From NCBI RefSeq assembly GCF_002050515.1, contig NZ_LTAY01000020.1, positions 1 to 64,000 on the forward strand: a stretch of 64,000 nt of DNA. Direction: 5' to 3'. How positions within the stretch are numbered: position 1 is the first letter of the stretch; each line of letters opens with the position of its first letter. Below, one piece after another: positions 34,341 through 43,047 of this stretch. The position numbers and the translations under genes were made by a program. The DNA comes from Clostridium thermobutyricum DSM 4928. Its GTDB lineage: Bacteria > Bacillota > Clostridia > Clostridiales > Clostridiaceae. A model generated the notes under the pieces. It saw only the letters and a program-made list of their open reading frames with translations, did not search any database and had not been told where the DNA came from.

Positions 34341-34610
34341 CCGTGCTAGATGGGGAGTTAGCGGTGCCCTGTAACCTGCAATCCGCTATAGCAGGATCGA
34401 AGTCCTCAGGGAGGCCTTAACTTGTTTGGTCTGCCCTATGCAAGTGGTGTTGATGGCTGGGTCCCACGCAATGGAAGCCCATGAACCTTGTCAGGTCCGG
34501 AAGGAAGCAGCAATAAGTGGTGTCTTTCCGTGTGCCGTGGATAAATCTGGCCTGAGCTAACTACATAGGTAACGCTTATAAGTTATTGTCGAAGTGAGGT
34601 GCACGGTTTT
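34341..34610 (+). ncRNA. ffs: Signal recognition particle RNA (large, Alu-containing)
   Basis: About 266 bases plus T-run. The ends ccgtgc (34341) and gcacgg (34606) pair, and the conserved helix 8 region 'gtcaggtccggaaggaagca' (from about 34490) is intact. The 5' third with 'ggtgccctgtaacctgcaat' forms the Alu domain, as in Bacillus and Clostridium. The RNA assembles with Ffh for membrane targeting. It ends in a T-run at 34607-34612 and probably shares a transcript with tRNA-Ser. Confidence 0.95.
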
Positions 34611-34715
34611 TTAATGAAAAAAATTAAACGTACATAAATATAAATTTTTGGACGCGTTTTAATAAAATCAAAGTAGGTTACTCTTCAATAGGATTAACAT
34701 ATAAAAACAATAGGA

Positions 34716-34764
34716 CAAGAAAAAGAGGGATTATTGCCACACAATAAGATCCCTCTTTTTCTTG
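34716..34764. terminator. Strong bidirectional terminator
   Basis: A perfect 16-bp stem (caagaaaaagagggat and its complement) has a 17-base loop in which tattg and caata can extend it. It serves the minus-strand gene that ends at 34785. Confidence 0.8.
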
Positions 34765-34784
34765 CCCAAAAATATATATAGATA

Positions 34785-35189
34785 TTAAATATTATTTTTA
34801 GAATTCGTTTTTACATTATAGTTTATTAATGCTGTTTGGTCTTCTTTTGGGAAATCAAATTGAATTTTCCATTCACCTTTTTCACCTTTAAATGTATAAT
34901 TGACCTTATTTTCATCTAAAATTCCTTCATCCATAGTTATTCCTTTAGGATTAATAATTTTATAGTTTAAATTTTCTACGTTACTTTTCTCTTCAATTCT
35001 TGATGATAAATGAATATATTTATCAAGATATCCGCAGTTAAAAGTTATAGTATTATCGGATTGAGTTTTTAATTCAGCTGCTATAGTGGAAGTATCATAA
35101 AATTCTCTAAGTATTAGAATTCCTGAGCCAAATATAATTAATGCTAATAAAGGAATTACTAGAAACTTAAATTTTTTATTATTTATCAT
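34785..35189 (-). CDS. Hypothetical exported protein
   Basis: A 134-residue protein with one N-terminal membrane or signal helix (about 8-28) and a beta-rich outer domain: alternating hydrophobic strands such as NTITFNCGYLDKYIHLSS and KGEKGEWKIQFDFP suggest an immunoglobulin-like sandwich. No lipobox. A GGAG ribosome site precedes the ATG. It stands alone on the minus strand between SRP RNA and folA. Function unknown. Confidence 0.7.
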   Translation of the reverse strand: MINNKKFKFLVIPLLALIIFGSGILILREFYDTSTIAAELKTQSDNTITFNCGYLDKYIHLSSRIEEKSNVENLNYKIINPKGITMDEGILDENKVNYTFKGEKGEWKIQFDFPKEDQTALINYNVKTNSKNNI

Positions 35190-35317
35190 TTTAAAACTAC
35201 TCCTTTAATAATTAAATAGAATTTTTTTTATTAATATGATAGCATTTAAAACATTAATTTTTTGCTGTTTTTTGTAGTATAAATATAAGTTTCCTTTGAC
35301 ATTTTTTTTATATAAAA

Positions 35318-35350
35318 AAAGATAATCTAATTAAATATTAGATTATCTTT
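35318..35350 (-). terminator. Terminator of thyA-folA
   Basis: A 14-bp perfect stem (aaagataatctaat / attagattatcttt) lies 13 bases beyond the folA stop on the minus strand, followed by a T-rich run. Confidence 0.9.
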
Positions 35351-35362
35351 AAAATAAATAGA

Positions 35363-35854
35363 CTATCTTCTTTTTAAATCCACAAATTCAAAAATTAATC
35401 CACTGTTTTCATCTGCTAATTCACCTGAATTGTGGATAGTTTCCCATTTGGAATAATCAATCTGTGGAAAAAATGTATCTGCTTCAAAATCTTTTTTTAC
35501 ATTAGTTAAATAAAGTTTATTACAATATGGATGAAGAAGATTATAAATTTCTCCTCCTCCTATAACAAATACTTCTTCTTCTGAATCTTTAAAATTGGAT
35601 ATAGCTTCTTCTAAAGAATGTATAACAGTTACTTTATTAGAATCTACTTTAAAATTTTTATCTCTAGTTAAAATATAATGATGTCTATTTGGTAAAATTC
35701 CAGGAAGAGATTCAAAAGTTTTTCTCCCCATAATAAGGCTATGACCTGAAGTTATAGATTTAAATCTTTTTAAATCTTCAGATATATGCCATAAAAGCTT
35801 ATTATCTTTTCCAATAGCATCATTAGATGCCTTAGCTACTATAATTGATAGCAT
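35363..35854 (-). CDS. folA: Dihydrofolate reductase
   Basis: A 163-residue DHFR with the N-terminal IVAKASNDAIGKDNKLLWHISEDLKRFK (substrate loop and catalytic acidic residue), MGRKTFESLP, and GGGEIYNLLHPYCNKLYLT (NADPH-binding glycines). It regenerates tetrahydrofolate from the dihydrofolate produced by ThyA. Its ATG shares one base with the thyA stop (TAATG), so translation is coupled. Confidence 0.96.
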   Translation of the reverse strand: MLSIIVAKASNDAIGKDNKLLWHISEDLKRFKSITSGHSLIMGRKTFESLPGILPNRHHYILTRDKNFKVDSNKVTVIHSLEEAISNFKDSEEEVFVIGGGEIYNLLHPYCNKLYLTNVKKDFEADTFFPQIDYSKWETIHNSGELADENSGLIFEFVDLKRR

Positions 35855-36645
35855 TAAACAGATACCTCCATTTTTATAGATGGATGATGTTCATATCCTT
35901 CAAGCTTAATATCATCAATAGTGAAATCATAAAAATCTTTTATTTCAGGATTTATCCAAAGTTTTGGAGCTTCAAAAGCATCATCTTTTCTAGTTAATTG
36001 AAGTTTCATTCCTTCAACTTGGTTTTCATAAATATGAGCATTGTTTATTACATGAGTAAATAAACCAGGTTTAAGTCCTGTAACTTGTGCAATTAAATGT
36101 ACAAGAACTGCATATTGAGTAGTGTTAAATGGTACTCCAAGTGGAATATCTCCTGAACGCTGAACTAACATACAATTTAATTTACCATCTGTTACATCCC
36201 ACATTGTTAAGAAGCAACAAGGGTGTAATGCACCAGTATCTAAATATGGAATTTGCCATAAGTTTATCATCATTCTTCTATCTTGAGGATTTGTTTTTAA
36301 TGCATGGATTAATTTATCAAGTTGGTCAAATTTTTTAACTACCCAACCATAAGATGTTCCTATTGTTCCATCATCCATCATCCATTCATTCCATATATTT
36401 ACGTTTTGCTCTTGTAATTTTTTTACGCTGTTTGATTGATCTTTATATATCCAAAGAAGTTCTTTAACAGCTGTTTTAAATGCAACAAATTTAGTTGTAA
36501 GAATAGGGAATTCTTTTTCTAGATTAAATTGCATAATTTGGTGAGGTAATTTATAAGTTGCTACACCGGTTCTGTTTTGGTCATAATATCCATTTTCTAA
36601 TATGTTTTCAACAATATTTAAATATTGTTTATCATAAAGACTCAT
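35854..36645 (-). CDS. thyA: Thymidylate synthase
   Basis: A 263-residue Thy[20 protein letters not shown] at the start, catalytic Cys143 in [25 protein letters not shown] for dUMP and folate binding, and the C-terminal [11 protein letters not shown]. It methylates dUMP to dTMP using methylene-tetrahydrofolate. The PCC at the active site is a minor variant of the usual PCH. AAGGGG precedes the ATG. First gene of a two-gene operon with folA. Confidence 0.96.
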   Translation of the reverse strand: MSLYDKQYLNIVENILENGYYDQNRTGVATYKLPHQIMQFNLEKEFPILTTKFVAFKTAVKELLWIYKDQSNSVKKLQEQNVNIWNEWMMDDGTIGTSYGWVVKKFDQLDKLIHALKTNPQDRRMMINLWQIPYLDTGALHPCCFLTMWDVTDGKLNCMLVQRSGDIPLGVPFNTTQYAVLVHLIAQVTGLKPGLFTHVINNAHIYENQVEGMKLQLTRKDDAFEAPKLWINPEIKDFYDFTIDDIKLEGYEHHPSIKMEVSV

Positions 36646-36757
36646 AATATGACACCCCTTTCTAAATTATCATCTAATTTTAACATAATATGCCCTTAAA
36701 GAGAAAAGAATAAAATTTAAAATATAATCAAATAGAGGAAAAATATATACAAATAAA

Positions 36758-36799
36758 AATAAAGACGTATCCTAAAAATTTTTAAGATACGTCTTTATT
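36758..36799 (-). terminator. Terminator of the putative di-haem membrane protein gene
   Basis: A stem with a 14-bp perfect outer part (aataaagacgtatc / gatacgtctttatt) and an AT-rich inner part touches the stop codon at 36799. Confidence 0.88.
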
Positions 36800-37410
36800 T
36801 ATATAAAAAGTATGTGTAGTAAAGTAAGAATAATAAAACTTATCCCTAAATATTTATGTGTTTTGAAACCTTTATTAAATATTCTAAGAATACCTGATAT
36901 AAAAAGTATTAATAATACTATGGCAGCTAGTGCGCCTAAAATATATCCTAGATTCCACTTAAATCCTAAATGTATAAATATATATACATGAATAGAAATA
37001 ACTGCAAATCCAATAGCGGATAGAGGAATGTGCAATTTTTGAACTATTTTTGATATATATATTAAAAATTTTTTTAATTCATTTGTTAGAAAACTTGAAA
37101 TAAAATCTTTTGTAGTTTTAGAAAGTCTAATTTTTGTTTTATCAATTAAGTTCCAAATAAAATTAAATGTTTTAGGATTTATATATTTTAATATTAATCT
37201 AATACACCAAAGACTTATTACTATAAGAAATAATATTTCACAAAATGTACCAAGATTTGAACTAAAATGTTTTAAAAATCTATAACTAAAATTTGATATA
37301 TAATTTTTACTAAATGAAAAAGCAATGAATATAAAAGCTATAATTGGAAGTATTAAACCAATTAGAAAAGTATTTAAATTTTGTTTTTGAAATTTTGATA
37401 ATTTTTTCAT
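36799..37410 (-). CDS. Putative haem-binding membrane protein (ferric-reductase-like)
   Basis: A 203-residue membrane protein with about five helices. The C-terminal half has two H-x13-H pairs on separate helices: HIPLSAIGFAVISIH (about residues 127-141) and HKYLGISFIILTLLH (about 186-200). Such pairs ligate two b haems across the membrane in ferric reductase and NOX-like domains. There is no flavin or NADH domain, so it would need a partner for electrons. A GAAGGGA ribosome site precedes the ATG. It is a single gene on the minus strand. Haem binding is inferred from the histidine spacing. Confidence 0.65.
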   Translation of the reverse strand: MKKLSKFQKQNLNTFLIGLILPIIAFIFIAFSFSKNYISNFSYRFLKHFSSNLGTFCEILFLIVISLWCIRLILKYINPKTFNFIWNLIDKTKIRLSKTTKDFISSFLTNELKKFLIYISKIVQKLHIPLSAIGFAVISIHVYIFIHLGFKWNLGYILGALAAIVLLILFISGILRIFNKGFKTHKYLGISFIILTLLHILFI

Positions 37411-37774
37411 AGAAATCCCTTCTTCTGAGCTAATGATTTAATTATATATTTTAACAGATGATTAAAAAAATATAATTTACTTAATATTTTCATAAAAATA
37501 AATGAAGAAATTAATGTATATATTAGTTTTTCATAAAGTATTATAGTTTATAAAAGCTTGTATACGCTATAAAAATATAAATTTAAGGTTAACATATAAA
37601 AACTATGATAATAATTATAAAGAAGAGTAAATATTAAATTATATAATTTTTATATTAATATCTTGAAAGTTTAATTGGCTCATAAGAATACTCTTAAAAT
37701 AAAAGTAGAACATGAATTCTCATGTATAGTATAATTAAGTTATATAATTTACTTAAAAAGGTGGTGCAGATATT
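37411..37774. other. 364-base gap between divergent genes, upstream of dnaX
   Basis: AT-rich and non-coding. A TATAGTATAATT stretch near 37725-37736 is a likely -10 region for dnaX, about 40 bases before its start. No recognised RNA element. Confidence 0.45.
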
Positions 37775-39391
37775 TTGGCATATACTGCTTTATATAGAGA
37801 ATGGAGACCAAAGACATTTGAGGATGTCATAGGGCAAGAACATATAACAACAACACTTAAAAATCAAATATTAAATGATAGAATCGCACATGCATATCTT
37901 TTCTGTGGAACTAGAGGAACAGGTAAAACTTCTACGGCTAAAGTTTTTGCAAAAGCTTTAAATTGTCTTAATTTAAATGAAGGTGAGCCTTGCAACGAAT
38001 GTGAAAATTGTAAAAGAATAAATGAAGGGTTGCTTATGGATGTTACTGAGCTTGATGCAGCTTCAAATAATGGAGTTGATAAGATTCGTGATATTATTGA
38101 TGATGCAAAATATCCTCCACAAGAAGCAAGATTTAAAATTTATATTATGGATGAGGTTCATATGCTTTCTACTGGAGCTGTAAATGCATTTTTAAAAACA
38201 TTAGAAGAACCTCCACAAAACGTAATATTTATTCTAGCAACTACAGACCCTCAAAAATTACCTATAACTATACTTTCCAGATGTCAAAGATTTGACTTTA
38301 GAAGAATAAGTAATGATGAAATTGTTAGTAGGCTTAGAAAGATAGTTGAAGCAAAAGGAGTTTTTGCAGAAGATAAGAGCTTACAACTTATATCAAGAGT
38401 ATCAGATGGTGCAATGAGAGATTCACTTAGTATATTAGACCAAGCAATAGCTATGGGAGATGGAAATGTAGATTATAGCGAACTTGTAGCAATGTTAGGG
38501 CTTGTAACTAATGAATATTTATTTCAAATAGTATCAGCTTGTATAGAAAGAGATATAGAAAAATCAATGCAAATAATTGATAAGATTGTTTTTGCAGGAA
38601 AAGATGTATACTTATTTATAAAAGATTTAATAGCGCATTATAGAAATCTTCTTATGGTTAAAGTTACAAATAATCCAGATGAAGTTTTAGATATGTCTCT
38701 TGAAAATATTCAACTTTTAAAAGAACAGGCAGAGAGAATAAGAGTTGAAGAAATTATGAGATGCATAAGAATTTTCCAAGAGTGTGAAAGTGATGCTAAA
38801 GCTACTAAACAAGCTAGACTTTATTTAGAATTATCAGTTATAAAGGTTTGTAAAATACAATATGATACTTCTAATGAAGTAATATTAGCAAGAATAAACA
38901 AATTAGAAAGTGCATTAAAATCCGGAAAAATACAAGTTTCTAAAGTAGAAGCTGAAACTGCTGTAACTTCTATGCAAAAGAAAGTTCAAAATGCGGTTAA
39001 AGAAGCTCCTAAAAGACCAATTGATAATACTCCAGTAGATGAAAATAGTACTTTAACTGTTAATGATGTTAGAAAAGCTTGGAAAGATATATTAGAAACC
39101 TTTAGAAATAGAAGACTTATGGTTATATATGCTTCTATAACAACAGGTAAAATTACTGCTTGTTCAGGTGGAGTAATAACTATAAATTACGATAATCAAT
39201 ATTCATTTAATAAGGATAGACTTGAAAAACCAGAAAATAACAAGCTTGTAAATGAAGTATTTACTGAAATTCTTCGTTCAAGAGTTAGAGTGCAATTTAC
39301 TGTTGATGAAGGAGAGGAAAAAGTGAAATCAACAGAAGAAGTATTAACAGATGTAATTGGCTCAGATTTTTTAGAAATTATAGATGAATAG
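37775..39391 (+). CDS. dnaX: DNA polymerase III subunits gamma and tau
   Basis: A 538-residue clamp-loader ATPase: YREWRPKTFEDVIGQEHI at the start, Walker A GTRGTGKTS, zinc-binding cysteines CNECENC, DEVHMLS (Walker B) and the SRCQRFDF sensor region, then domain III and a moderate tau-like tail. It loads the beta clamp at replication forks. The TTG start has AGGTGG upstream. It heads the conserved set dnaX - ybaB - recR, here interrupted by several unrelated genes before recR. Confidence 0.96.
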   Translation: MAYTALYREWRPKTFEDVIGQEHITTTLKNQILNDRIAHAYLFCGTRGTGKTSTAKVFAKALNCLNLNEGEPCNECENCKRINEGLLMDVTELDAASNNGVDKIRDIIDDAKYPPQEARFKIYIMDEVHMLSTGAVNAFLKTLEEPPQNVIFILATTDPQKLPITILSRCQRFDFRRISNDEIVSRLRKIVEAKGVFAEDKSLQLISRVSDGAMRDSLSILDQAIAMGDGNVDYSELVAMLGLVTNEYLFQIVSACIERDIEKSMQIIDKIVFAGKDVYLFIKDLIAHYRNLLMVKVTNNPDEVLDMSLENIQLLKEQAERIRVEEIMRCIRIFQECESDAKATKQARLYLELSVIKVCKIQYDTSNEVILARINKLESALKSGKIQVSKVEAETAVTSMQKKVQNAVKEAPKRPIDNTPVDENSTLTVNDVRKAWKDILETFRNRRLMVIYASITTGKITACSGGVITINYDNQYSFNKDRLEKPENNKLVNEVFTEILRSRVRVQFTVDEGEEKVKSTEEVLTDVIGSDFLEIIDE

Positions 39392-39529
39392 TAGCAAAAA
39401 TAAATGTCAATCATAGTATAGAATAAGCAGAGCTTGTAGGTGAATGTACAGATTTGCTTAAATATAGAAAAGTTTAAATAAATACTATATAATAAGAATA
39501 TATTTTGTTATAAGAAGGAGGAATTATAT

Positions 39530-39868
39530 ATGGCAAAAGGTGGATTCCCAGGTGGAATGGGTAACATGGGTAACTTAATGAAGCAAGCTCAACAAATGCA
39601 AAAAAGAATGGAGCAAATGCAAAGAGAAATGGAAGAAAAGGAATTCGAATCATCAGTAGGTGGTGGTGCTGTTACTGTTAAAGCTAATGGTAAAAAAGAA
39701 ATCCTAGCTATAAACATAAAACCTGAAGTTGTTGACGAAGACGACGTAGAAATGTTAGAAGACTTAGTACTAAGTGCTGTAAATGAAGTATTAAGAAAAG
39801 CAGATGAAGAAACTGCAAATCAAATGGGTAAAGTAACTGGTGGAATGAACATACCAGGATTATTCTAA
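39530..39868 (+). CDS. YbaB/EbfC nucleoid-associated protein
   Basis: A 112-residue protein. [39 protein letters not shown], then [33 protein letters not shown], is the YbaB signature. The dimeric protein binds DNA and is co-conserved with dnaX and recR. AGGAGGA precedes the ATG. It lies 138 bases after dnaX and ends at a strong terminator. Confidence 0.95.
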   Translation: MAKGGFPGGMGNMGNLMKQAQQMQKRMEQMQREMEEKEFESSVGGGAVTVKANGKKEILAINIKPEVVDEDDVEMLEDLVLSAVNEVLRKADEETANQMGKVTGGMNIPGLF

Positions 39869-39875
39869 TAAATTT

Positions 39876-39914
39876 AAAGCAGATAAGAGGTTTTACTTCT
39901 TATCTGCTTTTTGT
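39876..39914 (+). terminator. Terminator after ybaB
   Basis: A 13-bp perfect stem (aaagcagataaga / tcttatctgcttt) with a 9-base loop is followed by TTT. Confidence 0.88.
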
Positions 39915-39949
39915 TGTATATAAATTATACTTTAAGAGGTGAAATTAAA

Positions 39950-40411
39950 ATGGATTTTAAAATAAAAAAATTTAATGAGCTTGATATAAATGAATTATAT
40001 GAAATTTGTAAAGCTCGTTATGAAGTTTTTGCTTGTGAACAAAAGATATTTCAGGAAAATGACTTTGATGACATTGATAAAAATGTTTTTCATATATTTT
40101 TAGAAGAAAATAATAGAGTAATTGCCTATGCTAGACTAATAAAAAGTGGAATAAAAAGTAATTATGCTTCAATAGGAAGAGTGTTAGTAATAAAAGAATA
40201 TAGAAGAAAAGGGATAGCAACTGAACTTATGAAAAAATGTGTGGAGTTTTTAAAAGAGCATTGTAATGAAGAAGAAATAAAAATTTCAGCTCAGCTTTAT
40301 GCTAAAAAGCTTTATGAAGATGTTGGATTTAAAATAATATCAGATGTTTATGATGAAGTTGGAATTCTTCATGTTGAAATGAAATATATAGGAAGTAAAG
40401 GAGAAAAATAA
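39950..40411 (+). CDS. ElaA-like GNAT N-acetyltransferase
   Basis: A 153-residue GNAT protein of the ElaA type: LYEICKARYEVFACEQKIFQENDFDDID at the N-terminus, and the acetyl-CoA motif SIGRVLVIKEYRRKGIATELMKKC (R/Q-x-x-G-x-A). ElaA-type substrates are unknown. The ATG at 39950 has AGAGGTG eight bases upstream; an earlier ATG at 39911 lies next to the terminator and is unlikely. The next gene starts immediately after its stop codon. Confidence 0.88.
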   Translation: MDFKIKKFNELDINELYEICKARYEVFACEQKIFQENDFDDIDKNVFHIFLEENNRVIAYARLIKSGIKSNYASIGRVLVIKEYRRKGIATELMKKCVEFLKEHCNEEEIKISAQLYAKKLYEDVGFKIISDVYDEVGILHVEMKYIGSKGEK

Positions 40412-40792
40412 ATGAATTTAAATGCTATACACCATATTGCAATAATAGTTTCGGATTATGAAAAATCAAAAGATTTTTATGTAAATAAATTAGGATTTTC
40501 TATAATAAGAGAAAATTATAGAGAGAGTAGAGATGACTATAAATTAGACTTAAAATTAGGTGATGTTGAGTTAGAAATATTCGGAATAAAAAATAGTCCA
40601 AAGAGAGTTTCAAGGCCAGAAGCATGTGGATTAAGACATTTAGCCTTTAAAGTGGAAAATATAGAAGAAGTTATAAAAGAATTAAATTCTAAAGGTATAG
40701 AAACAGAGGAAGTTAGGATTGATGAATTTACTAATAAAAAAATGACTTTCTTTAGAGACCCTGATGATTTGCCATTAGAATTACACGAGTAG
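40412..40792 (+). CDS. VOC (glyoxalase/bleomycin resistance) family protein
   Basis: A 126-residue vicinal-oxygen-chelate protein with the two-module pattern: HHIAIIVSDYEKSKDFYVNKLGF near the start, LRHLAFKVENIEEVIKELNSKGI in the second half, and FFRDPDDLPLELHE at the end. Metal ligand candidates are the His of HHIAI, Glu of LEIF, His of LRHLA and Glu of LELHE. It resembles YaeR; the substrate is unknown. It begins directly after the acetyltransferase stop with GGAG inside that gene, so the pair is coupled. Confidence 0.88.
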   Translation: MNLNAIHHIAIIVSDYEKSKDFYVNKLGFSIIRENYRESRDDYKLDLKLGDVELEIFGIKNSPKRVSRPEACGLRHLAFKVENIEEVIKELNSKGIETEEVRIDEFTNKKMTFFRDPDDLPLELHE

Positions 40793-40947
40793 TTAAATAC
40801 TAAATTAATAAAAATTAAATTAGAAAAATAATCTCTAATAATATTAGATATTTATGGGAATAAAATAATATGAGTAATTAACATAATGAGTTAAGCTTTT
40901 ATGTTTTTATGTACTGTAAATAGATAATAAAAGGAGAAGTTAATTTT

Positions 40948-42540
40948 ATGAAGAGGCTTAAATTGAATTTTATTAATATAGTATTTTTATTGCCAATTGT
41001 ACTTATAATTTCAGGATGTTTTTTAATTAAATCAGAAGAATCGAAAGATGTAATATCAGTTGATACTCTAGAAAATACTATAATTCCTAAACCTTTAAGC
41101 TTTGAAAAAACTGAGGGTGAATTTACTTTAAAGAAAGATACTATAATTTATGTAAAAGGAAATACAGATGAAGAAACAGAAGAAATTTATAATATAGCAC
41201 AATTTATGAAAAGTAAATTAGAGCCAGCCACTGGATATAATTTAAAAGTTAAAAAAGAATATCCTAAAAATAAAAAAAATTTTATTTATTTAACTACTAC
41301 AGGAGCAGAAAAGGATCTTGGAAGTGAAGGGTATTTATTAAATTCTTCAAAGGATAATATTAAAATAATAGGGTATAAACCAGATGGAATTTTTAAAGGA
41401 ATTCAAACATTAAGACAGCTTTTTCCTCCTGAAATAGAAAAGTCTTGTGTTGTAAAAGATATAGAATGGACTATTCCAGCAGTAAATATAAAAGATAAGC
41501 CCAATTATGAACATAGGGGAATAATGATAGATGTAGTAAGACATTTCTTTACTGTGGATGAGGTAAAGCGCCAAATAGATCTTGCATCAGCATATAAAAT
41601 AAATAGAGTTCACTTACATTTAAGTGATGACCAAGGTTGGAGATTAGAAATAAAAAAATGGCCAGAACTTGCTTTAAAAGGTGGTCAATTACAAGTAGGT
41701 GGGGGAATTGGAGGTTTTTATACTCAAGAAGATTTTAAAGATATAGTTAAGTATGCTCAGAGTAGATATGTAGAAATTATACCTGAATTTGAAATGCCAG
41801 GACATTCAAATGCAGCATTAGCATCTTATGGTTTTTTAAATCCTGATGGAAAGCCTAAAGACTTATATACTGGAACTAAAGTAGGTTTTAGTTCATTTAT
41901 GACTAGAGATGAAAAGACTTATTCATTTATAGAAGACATAATAAAAGAAATTTCAGAAATATCTCCTTCTAAATATATTCATATAGGTGGAGATGAAGCA
42001 TACGCAACAAGTAAAGAAGATTATAATTATTTTATGGGAAGAGTATCTAAAATAGTTCAAAAGTATGGAAAGACACCAATAGCTTGGGATCCAGCAGATA
42101 CTTCACCAGATATAAATTCTGACACTATACTTCAAAATTGGAAAAATTCAAATAAAAGTGCAGTAGAGAAAAATATGAAAATGATAATATCTATTGCAGA
42201 AAAATCATATTTAGATATGAAGTATAATGAAAAAACTCAATATGGATTAACTTGGGCAGGACTAATTCCAATAGATAAGGCATATAATTGGGATCCAATA
42301 GATTATGCACCAAAAGAACTTATATTGGGGTTAGAATCACCACTTTGGACAGAAACAATTGAAATAGAAGAAGCTATGGATTTTATGATATATCCTAGAC
42401 TGCTCGGATATGCTGAAATAGGTTGGACTCCAAGAGAAATGCGAGATTATAAAGAATATAAAATTAGACTTTCAGCTCATGGAGAAAGAATGGAGAATAA
42501 GGGAATAAATTATTATAAAGATCCATCTATTTGGAATTAA
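40948..42540 (+). CDS. GH20 beta-N-acetylhexosaminidase lipoprotein
   Basis: A 530-residue lipoprotein: signal peptide with lipobox ISGC (Cys24), a GH20b-like N-terminal domain (about 45-160), and the GH20 barrel beginning YEHRGIMIDVVRHFF. The catalytic pair is Asp-Glu in HIGGDEAY. HLHLSDDQGWRLEIKKWPEL is a family hallmark. It removes terminal GlcNAc/GalNAc from glycans on the cell surface, probably to feed on host or wall sugars. AGGAGA precedes the ATG. It is a single gene with its own terminator. Confidence 0.92.
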   Translation: MKRLKLNFINIVFLLPIVLIISGCFLIKSEESKDVISVDTLENTIIPKPLSFEKTEGEFTLKKDTIIYVKGNTDEETEEIYNIAQFMKSKLEPATGYNLKVKKEYPKNKKNFIYLTTTGAEKDLGSEGYLLNSSKDNIKIIGYKPDGIFKGIQTLRQLFPPEIEKSCVVKDIEWTIPAVNIKDKPNYEHRGIMIDVVRHFFTVDEVKRQIDLASAYKINRVHLHLSDDQGWRLEIKKWPELALKGGQLQVGGGIGGFYTQEDFKDIVKYAQSRYVEIIPEFEMPGHSNAALASYGFLNPDGKPKDLYTGTKVGFSSFMTRDEKTYSFIEDIIKEISEISPSKYIHIGGDEAYATSKEDYNYFMGRVSKIVQKYGKTPIAWDPADTSPDINSDTILQNWKNSNKSAVEKNMKMIISIAEKSYLDMKYNEKTQYGLTWAGLIPIDKAYNWDPIDYAPKELILGLESPLWTETIEIEEAMDFMIYPRLLGYAEIGWTPREMRDYKEYKIRLSAHGERMENKGINYYKDPSIWN

Positions 42541-42558
42541 AATATTTATAAATAAAAA

Positions 42559-42602
42559 AGGGCATTGTAATATGATTTTTAATCATTTTACAATGCTCTC
42601 TT
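42559..42602 (+). terminator. Terminator after GH20 gene
   Basis: A long two-part stem: agggcattgtaa / ttacaatgctct, with atgatt / aatcat inside. It may also act for the convergent marR-like gene. Confidence 0.85.
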
Positions 42603-42606
42603 TAAA

Positions 42607-43029
42607 TTAAGGATGTTTTTCATTTAACTCTGTGAATAAAGAAATCAAAAGATCTAATTTTTCTGATCCCATAGCATTAGATAATTCTAAATACCAATCA
42701 TCTAATATTTTATTTATAATTGGTATAAGTTTTTTACCTTCTTCAGTAAAGTATATATTTAAACTTCTTTTATCAGCTTTATTTTTAACTCTCATTATCA
42801 AGTTTTTATTTTCTAAAGATTTCATTACTCTACTTGCTGCGGCCTTATCCATACATGTATTTTGGACTAAAACATCTTGGATTGACCCTTCATTGTACAT
42901 AAGTTCTTTTAAGTAAGCAAATTCAGCTGAACTTATATTTAAGTCTTTAATATAAGTTGCTACATAAGCATGATATTTTTTTCTAAAAAGGGCAGAATTT
43001 TTTATTAAATCTAGATTCTTAATACTCAA
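42607..43029 (-). CDS. MarR-family transcriptional regulator
   Basis: A 140-residue winged-helix protein. The DNA-binding helix region GSIQDVLVQNTCMDKAAASRVMKSLENKNLIMRVKNKADKRSLNIYFTEEG is typical MarR, with the wing Asp-Lys-Arg. It lies 18 bases after the MFS gene on the same strand, and the shared promoter region carries two TTGA(C/T)-type palindromes, so autoregulation together with the exporter is likely. The inducing ligand is unknown. Confidence 0.92.
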   Translation of the reverse strand: MSIKNLDLIKNSALFRKKYHAYVATYIKDLNISSAEFAYLKELMYNEGSIQDVLVQNTCMDKAAASRVMKSLENKNLIMRVKNKADKRSLNIYFTEEGKKLIPIINKILDDWYLELSNAMGSEKLDLLISLFTELNEKHP

Positions 43030-43047
43030 CTTGAAAACTCCTTTATG

